Source of the DNA: Blastococcus sp. CT_GayMR20
GTDB lineage: Bacteria; Actinomycetota; Actinomycetes; Mycobacteriales; Geodermatophilaceae
Length of the DNA stretch: 20,422 nt
Assembly (NCBI RefSeq): GCF_004570345.1
Contig: NZ_SPQM01000087.1
Location: 1 to 20,422, forward strand
Reading direction: 5' to 3'
The notes under the pieces are model-generated. The model saw nothing but the letters and a program-made list of their open reading frames with translations, had not been told where the DNA came from and searched no databases. The stretch's first letter is position 1, and every line of letters starts with the position of its first letter. Of this stretch, positions 6,130 to 16,983 are shown one piece after another. The position numbers were made by a program, and so were the translations under genes.

Positions 6130-7695
6130 ATGCCCCGCCGTGAGGACGACGACGTCGCTCCTCGCCCCGGCGCCCCCAGCACCCGGACGCTGATGCAGGC
6201 CGGCGGGTTCGCGCTCGCCGCGGTCGCCACCCTCGCGGTCTTCCTCACCGACAACCCGCAGCTGCTGCGGGTCGCCGTCGTGGCCGTGGCCTGGGCGTTC
6301 GTCCTCGCCACGTTCGCGGCCGGCCGGCGTGGCACCGACCGGGTGGCCGCCGCGGCCCGCGAGGCGGAGCTCCGCCGTGCCTACGAGCTCGAGCTGGAGC
6401 GGGAGGTGTCCGCCCGTCGGGAGTACGAACTGGAGCTCGAGAACGAGCTGCGCCGCGAGTCCGAGGACGCGATGCGCTACGAGCTCGACGCTCTCCGCGG
6501 CGACATCGCGTCGCTCGCCGGGTTGCGCGACGAGGTCGCCCGCGTCTCCGAGCTGCGCGGCGACCTGACCGCGCTGGCCTCGTTGCGGGACGAGGTCGCA
6601 CGGGTGGCGGCGCTGCGCGACGACGTCGCCGCCCTCACCTCCATGCGCCAGGAGCTCGGCCAGCTGAGCGAGCTGCGCGCCGACATGGGCAGGCTGCGGG
6701 CGGAGCTCACCGAGCAACTGTCCAGCGAGATGCTGGTCGAGCGCATCGTCATGCGCACCCAGGCCAGCCGGCTGCCCGCCGACCCCGGCCCGGCCCGGCC
6801 CGTGGACAGCGGCGGCGCCTGGACCGACGACGTCCCGCCCCGGGAGCTGACCGGCGGATGGCCGGCCGTCCGGCTGGACGAGCCGCGGGATACCCAGCAC
6901 TTCGAGCAGGTGCGTGCCGAGCGCACCTCCTGGGAGCCGGCGACCGCCGAGCTGCGGTCATGGGACGCCCCGGCTCCGTCCTGGGAGACCCCCGAGACCA
7001 GTGCGTGGACCGCCGGCCCGCTGTCGCCTCCCGTGCCTCCCACCTCGACCTTCCCCGCTGCGCCGCCGGCGTCCGCGGCCCCGGCTCCGCCGCCGCCGGC
7101 TTACCGTCCGCCGCCTCCTCCTCCCGTCGTGCCGGAGCCGTGGTCGTTCGCCCGCCACGAGACACCGGCGGCCGAGCCCCGGCTCTGGTCGGCCACGGAC
7201 CCGTCGCCCGGCCGCGCCGACGAATGGCGGACGACGGCCGAGCCGGCACCCGCACCGCCGACGGCCGCCTTCCCGATGTCGCCGCCGCCGCGCAGCGCCC
7301 CGCCGCAGATCGTCGAGCCGCCGTCCCCGCTCGAGTGGCTGGCGGCGCGGTCGCTGCTGGACCCGACCCCGACGTCCCGCCGTCCCGATGTGCCCCCGCT
7401 CCGGCGTCGCGACGACGTCCCGCCCGTGGACCTGGCGGCCGCCCCCACGACGCAGCGGCCGGCGGTCCCGTCCGGCCCGCCGCCGGTCCGCGTGGACGAC
7501 CGCGGCGGCTACCGCGTCGCCGTCCGCGACCAGCCGCCGCACAGCTCCGGCCCCGTCCCGGGCCAGGAGAAGCGGATCGACGAGATCCTGGCCGAGAACG
7601 GCGTCAGCCCGGCGACCGGCGGACGGCGGCGCCGCCGCTACCGCGACGAGGGCGAGCCGGACGACGTCCTCGCCCGGGTGCTCGGCCGCAACTGA
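6130..7695 (+). CDS. DUF6779-like membrane protein with coiled-coil decad repeats and Pro-rich tail
   Basis: A 521-residue protein with no assigned function. Two membrane segments (about residues 22-40 and 45-64, with a short T-D-N-P-Q turn between) would anchor a large cytoplasmic part. A highly charged helix (residues 75-121, with Y-E-L-E-L-E twice) leads into seven tandem ten-residue repeats at 122-191 of consensus L-R-x-[DE]-[VLI]-x-x-[LV]-x-x. After a conserved-looking M-L-V-E-R-I-V-M-R-T segment at 201-210, about 280 residues are proline- and alanine-rich and probably disordered, ending in a basic patch, G-G-R-R-R-R-R-Y. I recognise the membrane plus L-E-L-E-R-E-V region as resembling DUF6779 proteins upstream of DUF2520-panC in actinobacteria (the Rv3604c position). 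ATG 6130 is chosen for its TACGCT -10; the frame is open from 6037. Confidence 0.75.
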   Translation: MPRREDDDVAPRPGAPSTRTLMQAGGFALAAVATLAVFLTDNPQLLRVAVVAVAWAFVLATFAAGRRGTDRVAAAAREAELRRAYELELEREVSARREYELELENELRRESEDAMRYELDALRGDIASLAGLRDEVARVSELRGDLTALASLRDEVARVAALRDDVAALTSMRQELGQLSELRADMGRLRAELTEQLSSEMLVERIVMRTQASRLPADPGPARPVDSGGAWTDDVPPRELTGGWPAVRLDEPRDTQHFEQVRAERTSWEPATAELRSWDAPAPSWETPETSAWTAGPLSPPVPPTSTFPAAPPASAAPAPPPPAYRPPPPPPVVPEPWSFARHETPAAEPRLWSATDPSPGRADEWRTTAEPAPAPPTAAFPMSPPPRSAPPQIVEPPSPLEWLAARSLLDPTPTSRRPDVPPLRRRDDVPPVDLAAAPTTQRPAVPSGPPPVRVDDRGGYRVAVRDQPPHSSGPVPGQEKRIDEILAENGVSPATGGRRRRRYRDEGEPDDVLARVLGRN

Positions 7696-7696
7696 C

Positions 7697-8446
7697 TCAC
7701 CGGCCGACCGACAACCGGCCGCCGTCGAGCACCAGCGTCTGGCCGGTGACCCAGCCGGCGCCGTCGCCGAGCAGGTAGGCGGCCGCCTCGCCGACGTCCT
7801 CGGGGACGCCCAGCCGCCCCACGGGATATCCCGCGGCCACCTCGTCCTCCCGGCCCTCGTAGAGCGCGCCCGCGAAGCGGGTCTTGACGACCGCCGGGGC
7901 CACCGCGTTCACGCGCACCGTCGGGCCGAGCTCCACCGCCAGCTGGGTCGTGAGATTGATGACCGACGCCTTGCTGACGCCGTAGGCGCCGATGTTCTCC
8001 GAGCTGCGCAGACCGGCCACCGAGGCCACGAACAGCACAGATCCGCCGTGCTCGCGCATCCAGGCGCGCCACGCCTCCTGCACCAGGCCGAGGGAGGACA
8101 CGACGTTGGTGTCGAGGATCTTGCGGAAGGCGTCGAGCTCGAGGTCGACCATCGGCCCGTAGACGGGGTTCACGCCGACGTTGCCGACCAGCATGTCGAG
8201 GCTGCCGAACGTCTCGACCGCCGTCCGGACCGCCTCGGCGCGGTGCCCGGCGTCCCCCGCGTGGCCGGGGACCGCGACGGCGACCTCCGGGCCGCCCAGC
8301 GACTCGACCGCCTCGGCCAGCGCCTCCGGCTTGCGCGCGGTGACCACGACCCGGGCGCCCCGGTGCACGAGGCTCTGCGCGATCGCCAGTCCGATGCCCC
8401 GGCTGCCGCCGGTCACCAGGGCCGTCCGTCCGTCCATCGTGCCCAC
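7697..8446 (-). CDS. Short-chain dehydrogenase/reductase, SDR family
   Basis: A 249-residue classical SDR with a Rossmann fold. The cofactor motif T-G-G-S-R-G-I-G is at residues 12-19. The catalytic tetrad reads Asn114, Ser142, Tyr155 and Lys159 (Y-G-V-S-K). The usual N-N-A-G structural motif is changed to G-N-V-G at 88-91. Ala37-Arg38 after the second strand suggests NADP preference, but this is a weak argument. The C-terminal V-T-G-Q-T-L-V-L-D-G-G is typical of FabG-like enzymes. The substrate cannot be deduced. GTG 8446 has AGGAG six bases upstream and is preferred over ATG 8437. The gene lies on the opposite strand between two otherwise conserved neighbours, so it looks inserted. Its stop is one base from the stop of the convergent upstream gene. 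Confidence 0.9.
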   Translation of the reverse strand: MGTMDGRTALVTGGSRGIGLAIAQSLVHRGARVVVTARKPEALAEAVESLGGPEVAVAVPGHAGDAGHRAEAVRTAVETFGSLDMLVGNVGVNPVYGPMVDLELDAFRKILDTNVVSSLGLVQEAWRAWMREHGGSVLFVASVAGLRSSENIGAYGVSKASVINLTTQLAVELGPTVRVNAVAPAVVKTRFAGALYEGREDEVAAGYPVGRLGVPEDVGEAAAYLLGDGAGWVTGQTLVLDGGRLSVGR

Positions 8447-8749
8447 GTCGTGCTCCTGTTCCTCCGCCGGCCGTGCCGCCCACGGTAGGGGCGCCCCGGC
8501 TCCTCCGAACGGGGGGTCCGCGGGGAGGGGTGAGCGAGGACACAGGCCCCAGACGTTGCGGGTGGCACGGAGCGGTCACACACTCGCCATCGGCGATCAA
8601 CCTGCGCGACACATCCGGTTGCAGCGGGACGACGTCACGGCACGGACAGCAGGACCAGCAGCACCACAGCACGACCCAGGTGGTCTCCAGCGACGGGGGC
8701 CGCGACCGACGTCCGGTACCCGTGAGGGACTGGAACGAGAGGTGCACCG
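8447..8749. other. 303-bp divergent intergenic region
   Basis: This region separates the minus-strand dehydrogenase from the pantothenate operon. For the dehydrogenase, TACCGT (8487-8482 on the minus strand) is a possible -10 and GGAGG lies near its start. For the operon no convincing -35/-10 pair was found; GAGAGGTG just before ATG 8750 is the ribosome site. No small gene, riboswitch or repeat is evident. Open frames through here continue as shadows of the DUF2520 gene. Confidence 0.5.
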
Positions 8750-9742
8750 ATGCCTGCTCGCCGCAGGACACTTCGCGCGATGTCGTCTCCCGCCCACCCG
8801 ACGACGCCGGCCGCCACCGCTCCCGCCCGCCTCCGCGTGGGCGTCATCGGCGCCGGACGTGTCGGCGCGGTCCTCGGCGCCGCGCTCGCCGCCGCCGGTC
8901 ACGACGTCGTCGCCGCCGCAGGCTTGTCCGCAGCCTCCGCGGAGCGCGCCGCCCGGCTGCTCCCCGGCGTCCCCCTCGTACCCGCCGACGAGGTCGTCGC
9001 CGCCTCCGACCTCGTCGTCCTCGCCGTCCCCGACGACACCCTGCCCGGTCTCGTCGCCGGCCTCGCCGGGACCGGCGCCTGGCGCGCGGGTCAGATGACC
9101 TTCCACACCTCCGGCGCGCACGGCCTGGCCGTCCTCGCCCCGGCCGAGCGGACCGGCGTGCTGCCGTTGGCACTGCACCCGGCCATGACCTTCTCGGGCG
9201 CCCCCGAGGACGCCGACCGCGTCCTCGGCGCCCCGTTCGGCGTGACCAGCCGCCCCGAGCACCGCGCCGTCGCCGAGGCCCTCGTCCTGGAGATGGGCGG
9301 GGAGCCCTTCTTCGTGGCCGAGGAGGACCGGCGGCTCTACCACGCCGCCCTGGTCACCGGCGCCAACCACCTGGTCACCCTCGTCGCCGAGGCCGCCGAC
9401 CTGCTCCGGACCGCCGGCGTCGCCGACCCTGCCCGGGTCCTGGCCCCGTTGCTGACCGCGGCGCTGGACAACGGGCTGCGACGCGGTGACCGCGGGCTCA
9501 CCGGACCGGTCAGCCGGGGGGACGTCGGCACGGTGCGCGACCACCTGGAGACGCTCACCGAGCGGGCTCCGGACTCGGTCGCGGCCTACGTCGCCATGGC
9601 CGGTCGCACCACCGAGCGCGCCCTGGCCGCAGGGCGGCTGAAGACGCACGAGGCCGCGCCCCTGCTCGAGCTGCTGCGTCCGCCCACCCGCCCCGCAGCC
9701 CCGACCGGCTCCCGCGACGAGGACCCGGCGGGCTCCCGGTGA
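8750..9742 (+). CDS. Rossmann-like / DUF2520 protein of the pantothenate operon
   Basis: A 330-residue protein with an N-terminal dinucleotide-binding domain (G-V-I-G-A-G-R-V-G at residues 31-39) and a C-terminal helical DUF2520 domain. Conserved-looking stretches are H-T-S-G-A-H-G (119-125), L-H-P-A-M-T-F (142-148), [11 protein letters not shown] (197-207) and L-T-G-P-V-S-R-G-D (250-258). The layout resembles 6-phosphogluconate-dehydrogenase-like reductases such as ketopantoate reductase, but the family's reaction is not established to my knowledge. The stop overlaps the panC GTG start (GTGA, 9739-9742), so it is translationally coupled to pantothenate synthesis; a pathway reductase role is inferred. 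ATG 8750 follows GAGAGGTG; an in-frame ATG at 8780 is an alternative. The same gene occupies this slot in M. tuberculosis (Rv3603c). Confidence 0.88.
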   Translation: MPARRRTLRAMSSPAHPTTPAATAPARLRVGVIGAGRVGAVLGAALAAAGHDVVAAAGLSAASAERAARLLPGVPLVPADEVVAASDLVVLAVPDDTLPGLVAGLAGTGAWRAGQMTFHTSGAHGLAVLAPAERTGVLPLALHPAMTFSGAPEDADRVLGAPFGVTSRPEHRAVAEALVLEMGGEPFFVAEEDRRLYHAALVTGANHLVTLVAEAADLLRTAGVADPARVLAPLLTAALDNGLRRGDRGLTGPVSRGDVGTVRDHLETLTERAPDSVAAYVAMAGRTTERALAAGRLKTHEAAPLLELLRPPTRPAAPTGSRDEDPAGSR

Positions 9743-10590
9743 CCGGGCACCCGTCCGTCGTCGAGACGGTCGCCGACCTGCGCAAGCTCGTCGGTGAGCT
9801 GCCCGCCCCGGTGGCGCTGGTGCCGACCATGGGCGCGCTGCACGAGGGCCACCGGACGCTGGTGCGTGCCGCTCGGGAGCGGGCCGCGACCGTCGTCGTC
9901 TCGGTCTTCGTGAACCCGACCCAGTTCGGGCCGGGTGAGGACTTCGACCGCTACCCCCGAACCTGGGACGCCGACCTCGCCGCGCTCGCGGAGGAGGGCG
10001 CCGACGTCGTCTTCCACCCCGGCGTGGAGGACGTCTACCCGCCGTCGGCGGTCGGCGTCACCGTCGACCCCGGGCCGCTGGGCTCCGTCCTCGAGGGCGC
10101 CGTCCGCCCCGGGCACTTCGCCGGCGTGCTGACCGTCGTCGCCAAGCTCTTCGGCATGGTGCGGCCGGACCTCGCGCTGTTCGGCGAGAAGGACTACCAG
10201 CAGCTCACCCTGATCCGCGCCATGGCCCGCGAGCTCGCGCTCGGCGTGGAGGTCGTCGGGGTGCCGACCGTCCGGGAGGACGACGGCCTGGCGCTCTCCA
10301 GCCGCAACCGCTACCTCGACCCCGGGCAGCGGGCCACTGCGGTCACGCTGTCGGCCGCCCTGCGGGCCGGCGCCGAGGCAGGGCCACAGGGTCCCGAAGC
10401 CGTCCTGGCGGCGGCGCGGGCCGTGCTCGATGCCGAGCCCTCCCTGCTCCAGGACTACCTCGAACTGACCGATACCGACCTGGGGCCGGCACCCGCCGCC
10501 GGACCCGCCCGACTGCTGGTCGCGGCCCGCGCCGGCACCACCCGACTCCTCGACAACGCACCGATCACCCTGGGAGACGACCCCCGATGA
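9739..10590 (+). CDS. panC: Pantoate--beta-alanine ligase (pantothenate synthetase)
   Basis: PanC condenses pantoate with beta-alanine, using ATP through a pantoyl-adenylate intermediate. The 283-residue protein has the nucleotidyltransferase HIGH-type motif as [10 protein letters not shown] at residues 29-38, F-V-N-P-T-Q-F at 57-63, the F-G-E-K-D-Y-Q-Q block at 148-155 and the KMSKS-equivalent S-S-R-N at 187-190, all consistent with an active enzyme. Length matches the family. GTG 9739 overlaps the DUF2520 stop, and its own TGA overlaps the panD ATG (10587-10590), giving a tightly coupled string. Its beta-alanine substrate is the product of the next gene. Confidence 0.97.
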   Translation: MTGHPSVVETVADLRKLVGELPAPVALVPTMGALHEGHRTLVRAARERAATVVVSVFVNPTQFGPGEDFDRYPRTWDADLAALAEEGADVVFHPGVEDVYPPSAVGVTVDPGPLGSVLEGAVRPGHFAGVLTVVAKLFGMVRPDLALFGEKDYQQLTLIRAMARELALGVEVVGVPTVREDDGLALSSRNRYLDPGQRATAVTLSAALRAGAEAGPQGPEAVLAAARAVLDAEPSLLQDYLELTDTDLGPAPAAGPARLLVAARAGTTRLLDNAPITLGDDPR

Positions 10591-11006
10591 TGCGCACGAT
10601 GCTCAAGTCCAAGATCCACCGTGCGACGGTCACCCAGGCCGACCTGCACTACGTGGGCTCGGTGACGATCGACGAGGACCTCCTCGACGCGGCCGACCTG
10701 CTCCCGGGCGAACAGGTCGCGATCGTCGACGTCACCAACGGTGCGCGGCTCGAGACGTACGTGATCCCCGGTGAGCGGGGCACCGGCGTGATCGGCATCA
10801 ACGGTGCGGCCGCCCACCTCGTGCACCCGGGCGACCTCGTGATCATGATCAGCTACGGCGTCATGGACGAGACCGAGGCGAAGAGCTACATCCCCAAGGT
10901 CGTGCACGTCGACGGCGCCAACCGGATCGTCGAGCTGGGTGGCGACCCGGCCGCGCCCTCCCCGGGGGTCCTGGGGCAGCGGCGCGGGGACGTCACCGAC
11001 CGATGA
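10587..11006 (+). CDS. panD: Aspartate 1-decarboxylase proenzyme
   Basis: PanD makes beta-alanine from aspartate using a pyruvoyl group formed by self-cleavage. The 139-residue precursor reads [12 protein letters not shown], with cleavage expected between Gly24 and Ser25 in Y-V-G-S-V-T-I-D. Starting at the first of two adjacent ATGs (10587) puts the site at 24/25, the same numbering as the E. coli enzyme, and also gives the ATGA overlap with panC. The pocket sequence G-I-N-G-A-A-A-H and the [12 protein letters not shown] block are conserved. The C-terminal tail after residue 118 is variable and probably disordered. Confidence 0.97.
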   Translation: MMRTMLKSKIHRATVTQADLHYVGSVTIDEDLLDAADLLPGEQVAIVDVTNGARLETYVIPGERGTGVIGINGAAAHLVHPGDLVIMISYGVMDETEAKSYIPKVVHVDGANRIVELGGDPAAPSPGVLGQRRGDVTDR

Positions 11007-11016
11007 GCTGCGCCCC

Positions 11017-11802
11017 GTGCTGCTGACGGTCGACGTCGGCAACAGCCAGACCGTCCTCGCCACCTTCGACGGCGAGAAGCGGCTGGGCAGCTGGCGGGTG
11101 ACCACCGCCCCCCGAGCCACGTCCGACGAGCTGCGGATGCTGTGGCGCGGGCTGCTCCGCGACACCGAGATCACCGGGGTGTCGGCCTGCTCGACCGTTC
11201 CGGCGCTGCTGCCGGCGCTGCGCGAGCTGCTGGACTCCCTCGAGGTGCCGGTCGTCCTCATCGGCCCCGGTGTGCGGACCGGCGTGCCGCTGCACGTGGA
11301 CAACCCGCGCGAGGTCGGCTCCGACCGTGTCGTGACGGCGCTCGCCGCGCACGAGCTGTTCGGCCGCTGGCCCGACGGCCGCGGCCGCCCGGTGGTGGTC
11401 GTCGACTTCGGCACCTCGACCAACGTCGACGCCATCGGCCCCGAGGGGCAGTTCCTCGGCGGTGCGCTCGCCCCCGGCGTCGAGGTGAGCCTGGAGGCGC
11501 TGGCCACCCGCGCCGCGCAACTGCGCTCGGTCGAGCTCACCTGCCCGCCGCATGCCATCGGCAAGAACACCGTGGCCGCACTGCAGTCCGGGCTGGTCCT
11601 GGGCTTCGCCGGCCTCGTCGACGGCCTCGTGGCGCGGATCGCGGGCGAGATCGTCGCCCAGTTCGGGGCGGCACCCGTCGTCGTCGCCACGGGTGGCCTG
11701 GCCCCGCTGGTCGTCGACAGCTGCCGCTCGATCGGTGAGCGCGAGCCCGACCTGACGGTGCACGGGCTGCGGCTGGCCTTCGAGCGCCACCAGGGCCGCT
11801 GA
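11017..11802 (+). CDS. coaX: Type III pantothenate kinase
   Basis: CoaX phosphorylates pantothenate, the first committed step of CoA synthesis, so the operon covers pantothenate formation and its entry into CoA. The protein of 261 residues belongs to the ASKHA fold: D-V-G-N-S at residues 6-10 (phosphate 1 loop), G-S-D-R at 101-104 with the likely catalytic Asp103, D-F-G-T-S-T at 130-135 (phosphate 2), G-G-A-L-A-P-G at 148-154 and A-T-G-G at 224-227 (adenosine loop). GTG 11017 places the first strand right at the N-terminus as usual and starts 10 bases after the panD stop; the frame is open from 10939, but those residues overlap panD and do not resemble the family. No strong ribosome site is visible, consistent with coupling to panD. 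Confidence 0.93.
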   Translation: MLLTVDVGNSQTVLATFDGEKRLGSWRVTTAPRATSDELRMLWRGLLRDTEITGVSACSTVPALLPALRELLDSLEVPVVLIGPGVRTGVPLHVDNPREVGSDRVVTALAAHELFGRWPDGRGRPVVVVDFGTSTNVDAIGPEGQFLGGALAPGVEVSLEALATRAAQLRSVELTCPPHAIGKNTVAALQSGLVLGFAGLVDGLVARIAGEIVAQFGAAPVVVATGGLAPLVVDSCRSIGEREPDLTVHGLRLAFERHQGR

Positions 11803-11813
11803 AACCCTGCCCG

Positions 11814-11819
11814 TAGGCT
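11814..11819 (+). promoter_or_regulatory. Possible -10 element for lysS
   Basis: TAGGCT ends eight bases before the lysS GTG at 11828, and no Shine-Dalgarno sequence is present in the 25-bp gap after coaX. This spacing fits a leaderless or near-leaderless transcript, common in actinobacteria. The -35 region would lie within the end of coaX. Confidence 0.4.
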
Positions 11820-11827
11820 CAGCGCCC

Positions 11828-13333
11828 GTGAGCGAGGAAGCATCCGGCCCGGACGACGTCGAGGAACTGCCGGAACAGATGCGGGTGCGCCGGGCGAAGC
11901 TGGACCGGCTGCGCGAGAGCGGCGTCGACCCGTACCCGGTGACGGTCGCGCGGACCACGACGCTGGACGCCGTCCGCCGCGCGTTCCCGGACCTCGAGCC
12001 CGACACGATGACCGGCGAGAAGGTCGGTGTCACCGGCCGGGTCATCTTCTTCCGCAACACCGGGAAGCTCTGCTTCGCCACCCTCCGCGAGGGCGACGCC
12101 GAGCTGCAGGTGATGCTCTCCCGGGACCGGGTCGGCGAGGACTCCCTCGCGGCGTGGAAGGCCGACGTCGACCTCGGTGACCACGTCCTGGTGACCGGTG
12201 AGGTGGGGACGTCGCGGCGCGGGGAACTGTCGGTCTTCGCCGATTCCTGGCAGCTCACCGCGAAGGCGCTGCGCCCACTGCCGGTCGCGCACAAGCCGAT
12301 GAGCGAGGAATTGCGCGTCCGCCGCCGCTATGTGGACCTGATCGTGCGCGACGAGGCGCGGCGGACCGTACGCCAGCGGGCCACGGTCATGTCGACGTTG
12401 CGCGCCGGACTGGGCGCCCGCGGATTCCTCGAGGTCGAGACCCCGATGCTGCAGACGGTGCACGGCGGCGCCGCGGCACGGCCATTCCGCACCCACATGA
12501 ATGCCTTCGACCTCGATCTGTACCTGCGCATCGCGCCGGAGCTTTTCCTCAAGCGCTGCATCGTGGGCGGGCTGGACCGGGTCTTCGAGATCAACCGCAA
12601 CTTCCGCAACGAAGGCGCCGACAGCTCCCACTCGCCGGAATTCGCGATGCTGGAGGCCTATCAGGCCTACGCGGACTACCAGGTGATGGCGACGCTCACC
12701 CGGGAACTGATCCAGGAGTGCTGTGAGGCCCTGTTCGGTGACCACGTCGCCCGGCACCACGACGGCACCGAGGTCGACCTCTCGGGGGAATGGCCGCAGG
12801 TGCCGCTGTACTCCCTCGTCTCCGACGCGGTCGGTGAGACGGTCACCCCGCAGACGCCGGTCGAGGAGCTCCGGTCGATCGCCGACCGGCACGACGTGGG
12901 TGTCGACCCCGCGTGGCTGCCGGGCAAGGTCGTCGAGGAGCTGTTCGAGGCGCTCGTGCAGCACACGCTCCAGTCCCCGACCTTCGTCGTCGACTTTCCG
13001 CTGGACACCTCGCCGCTCACCCGGGCGCACCGCTCCGAGCCGGGGCTCGCCGAGAAGTGGGACCTGTACATCGGCGGCATCGAGCGCGCCACCGCCTATT
13101 CCGAACTCGTCGACCCGGTCGCACAGCGCGAGCGGTTCACCGCCCAGGCGGTGCTGGCGGCCGCCGGCGACCCGGAGGCCATGGCACTGGACGAGGACTT
13201 CCTCGAGGCGCTCGAGTACGGCATGCCGCCTACCGGTGGCATGGGCATGGGCATGGACCGGCTCATGATGACCCTGACCGGGTTGGGGATCAGGGAGACC
13301 ATCCTGTTCCCCCTGGTACGCCCAATTACCTGA
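11828..13333 (+). CDS. lysS: Lysine--tRNA ligase (class II)
   Basis: LysS charges tRNA-Lys. The 501-residue protein has an N-terminal anticodon-binding OB domain (about residues 65-150, with G-V-T-G-R-V and K-L-C-F-A-T-L) and a class II catalytic core. Motif 1 surrounds [10 protein letters not shown] (200-209), motif 2 is [11 protein letters not shown] at 253-263, and motif 3 is G-M-G-M-G-M-D-R-L at 471-479. The variants A-D-S-S-H-S-P-E-F after motif 2 and the all-Met motif 3 are the actinobacterial form, close to M. tuberculosis LysS. There is no N-terminal membrane domain, so it is not the LysX lysyl-phosphatidylglycerol fusion. GTG 11828 is the start; no ribosome site is visible. Confidence 0.95.
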   Translation: MSEEASGPDDVEELPEQMRVRRAKLDRLRESGVDPYPVTVARTTTLDAVRRAFPDLEPDTMTGEKVGVTGRVIFFRNTGKLCFATLREGDAELQVMLSRDRVGEDSLAAWKADVDLGDHVLVTGEVGTSRRGELSVFADSWQLTAKALRPLPVAHKPMSEELRVRRRYVDLIVRDEARRTVRQRATVMSTLRAGLGARGFLEVETPMLQTVHGGAAARPFRTHMNAFDLDLYLRIAPELFLKRCIVGGLDRVFEINRNFRNEGADSSHSPEFAMLEAYQAYADYQVMATLTRELIQECCEALFGDHVARHHDGTEVDLSGEWPQVPLYSLVSDAVGETVTPQTPVEELRSIADRHDVGVDPAWLPGKVVEELFEALVQHTLQSPTFVVDFPLDTSPLTRAHRSEPGLAEKWDLYIGGIERATAYSELVDPVAQRERFTAQAVLAAAGDPEAMALDEDFLEALEYGMPPTGGMGMGMDRLMMTLTGLGIRETILFPLVRPIT

Positions 13334-13382
13334 GGGTTGAAGCGTCGAGTGAGACTGAACCGGGTCGGCTCGGATCAATCAG

Positions 13383-13434
13383 TGACGCGCGTCGCGTCAT
13401 GTATTGACAGAATGGCGAACAGTTGTGATGTAAT
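13383..13434 (+). promoter_or_regulatory. lsr2 promoter with adjacent inverted repeat
   Basis: TTGACA at 13404-13409 is a perfect -35, and TGTAAT at 13429-13434 is a five-of-six -10 with an upstream TG (extended -10); the spacer is 19 bases. Transcription would start near 13441. Just upstream, TGACGCG-CGT-CGCGTCA (13383-13399) is an inverted repeat with 7-bp arms that could bind a regulator or act as a weak terminator for lysS. The surrounding sequence is distinctly AT-richer than the rest of the window, as expected for a target of Lsr2 itself. Confidence 0.65.
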
Positions 13435-13503
13435 GGCTTCGTCGTTCCATCCGGGCGTCAATGAGTTCGGCTACCCCGGCCGTGCGAAGTGAGGAAAAAC
13501 TAA

Positions 13504-13848
13504 ATGGCGCGCAAAGTCCAGGTCATCCTGAGCGACGACCTCGACGAGAATCTCTCGGCCGACGAAACCGTGAGCTTCGCCCTTGACGGCACCTCCTACG
13601 AGATCGACCTGGCGGACAAGAACGCCAAGGAGATGCGCGACGCCTTCTCCCGTTACGTGTCCGCTGCCCGCAAGGTGGGCCGCGGTACCCGCGCCTCGGG
13701 TGGTGGCCGGTCCCGTGCGACCGGTGGTCGCATGGACCGCGAGCAGGCGGGTGCCATTCGTGACTGGGCCCGCAAGAACGGTCACGCCGTCAGCGACCGC
13801 GGCCGAATCCCGGCCGGTGTCGTCGAGGCCTACGAAGCCGCCCATTGA
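13504..13848 (+). CDS. lsr2: Lsr2 nucleoid-associated protein
   Basis: Lsr2 is the actinobacterial H-NS-like protein that binds and silences AT-rich, often horizontally acquired DNA. At 114 residues it has the usual length. The N-terminal dimerisation domain starts [14 protein letters not shown] and includes the [11 protein letters not shown] strand region. A basic linker with Gly/Arg/Ser (residues 57-78) leads to the DNA-binding domain, with [10 protein letters not shown] and the AT-hook-like D-R-G-R-I-P at about 98-103. GAGGA lies eight bases before ATG 13504. It has its own strong promoter and a downstream hairpin, so it is likely monocistronic, and it sits between lysS and clpC as in mycobacteria. 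Confidence 0.97.
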   Translation: MARKVQVILSDDLDENLSADETVSFALDGTSYEIDLADKNAKEMRDAFSRYVSAARKVGRGTRASGGGRSRATGGRMDREQAGAIRDWARKNGHAVSDRGRIPAGVVEAYEAAH

Positions 13849-13921
13849 GAGACCTCGTCCCGCAGGACTCGGCGTGCTGCTGATGTCGGTGTGACGTCCG
13901 CGCGTGTCATCGCGCGCCGGC

Positions 13922-13953
13922 CGGCCCGGTTCCCCGTACGGGGAGCCGGGCCG
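13922..13953 (+). terminator. lsr2 transcription terminator
   Basis: A GC-rich stem (CGGCCCGG-T-TCCCC with GGGGA-G-CCGGGCCG, one G-U pair) closes on a GTAC loop, followed by the mixed tail GTCGTCGTT. It begins about 70 bases after the lsr2 stop. Stems with short or absent U-tracts are normal terminators in high-GC actinobacteria. Confidence 0.7.
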
Positions 13954-14202
13954 TCGTCGTTCCCGGGCGGCTGCACAGCAGGCGGGGGCCCCTGGGCCGG
14001 ACGGTTCTCCTCCGATGGGCCCGACCTGCGGGGATGAAGGCGGGCCGGCCGGTGGTTGTGCAGAGCGGCGGTCCAGTCCGGGCCGCCCACCCGTCCGCTG
14101 ACGGCGTAACCGGACCGGAAATCAGGGCCCGCCTCCATCAGTTGGACCGAACAGCCACCCACCGCCTCTGTCGCACGCCGACAGGACGTCGTGGTCCGCG
14201 AC

Positions 14203-14208
14203 TACAGT
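14203..14208 (+). promoter_or_regulatory. Possible clpC -10 element
   Basis: TACAGT is a plausible -10 hexamer 98 bases before the clpC ATG. No good -35 lies 17-18 bases upstream, so a regulator or alternative sigma factor may be involved. I could not identify a convincing ClgR or heat-shock operator by eye. Confidence 0.3.
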
Positions 14209-14306
14209 GGAATGACCGGTGCCCCCAGCGCCGACGGATGTCGGGTGCTCCTTCCCAGACACGGGGAGAGCAGTGCCGGACCAGCCGGTCGAAGGAGAAG
14301 CAGCAG

Positions 14307-16850
<2,544 letters not shown>

Positions 16851-16865
16851 GCAGCACGAACGACA

Positions 16866-16899
16866 GGGGCCGCTCCCACCGTGAGGTGGGGGCGGCCCC
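16866..16899. terminator. Strong hairpin terminator between clpC and mutY
   Basis: GGGGCCGCTCCCACC and GGTGGGGGCGGCCCC form 15-bp arms (one G-U pair) around a GTGA loop. The flanks ACGAC and GTCGT can pair further. It starts 15 bases after the clpC stop and lies between convergent genes, so it should work for clpC and probably also for mutY transcripts from the other strand. Confidence 0.8.
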
Positions 16900-16915
16900 T
16901 TCGTCGTTCCTCGGG

Positions 16916-16978
16916 CGAGATCGGCGATGTGGTCGCGAAAACGGTGCCTTGGCGCCGAGATCGCCGATGTCGTCGCGA
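16916..16978. repeat. 23-bp direct repeat, 40-bp period
   Basis: Two copies at 16916-16938 and 16956-16978 differ at two positions. Both begin CGAGATCG, continue with CGATGT and end GTCGCGA. The spacer contains GGCGCC. The pair lies between the clpC terminator and the mutY stop at 16984. It is not coding in a recognisable way and could be a copy of a dispersed genomic repeat. Confidence 0.7.
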
Positions 16979-16983
16979 GAGGG

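Larger units (their letters stand above)
13849..14306. other. 458-bp lsr2-clpC intergenic region and clpC leader
   Basis: The first part holds the lsr2 terminator hairpin. The rest is the clpC control region and leader. The ClpC frame is open upstream to an ATG at 14034, but the encoded residues are Arg/Pro-rich and unlike the family. A short stem CCGAC-GGAT-GTCGG lies at 14231-14244 in the leader. No tRNA or small protein gene was found. Confidence 0.5.

Noticed and set aside
6493..6702. 30-bp repeats considered as a CRISPR-like or minisatellite array
   Set aside because: They are in frame, encode a regular decad protein repeat, have no spacers and no cas genes nearby.
8473..9489. A 338-codon plus-strand frame across the intergenic region and DUF2520 gene
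   Set aside because: It becomes almost pure Arg/Pro/Gly where it overlaps DUF2520, a typical frame shadow.
10939..11016. Upstream extension of coaX
   Set aside because: It lies within the panD end in another frame and does not resemble CoaX. GTG 11017 starts exactly at the conserved first strand.
11828..13333. LysX-type fusion (lysyl-phosphatidylglycerol synthase) instead of LysS
   Set aside because: The protein is 501 residues with a normal OB plus class II core and no membrane domain.
14034..14306. In-frame extension of clpC by 91 residues from an upstream ATG
   Set aside because: The added sequence is Arg/Pro-rich and unlike ClpC. ATG 14307 has a good ribosome site and gives the canonical N-terminus and length.
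14140..14306. ClgR or heat-shock (CIRCE/HAIR) operator upstream of clpC
   Set aside because: No match good enough to defend was found by eye; only a possible -10 and a small stem are present.
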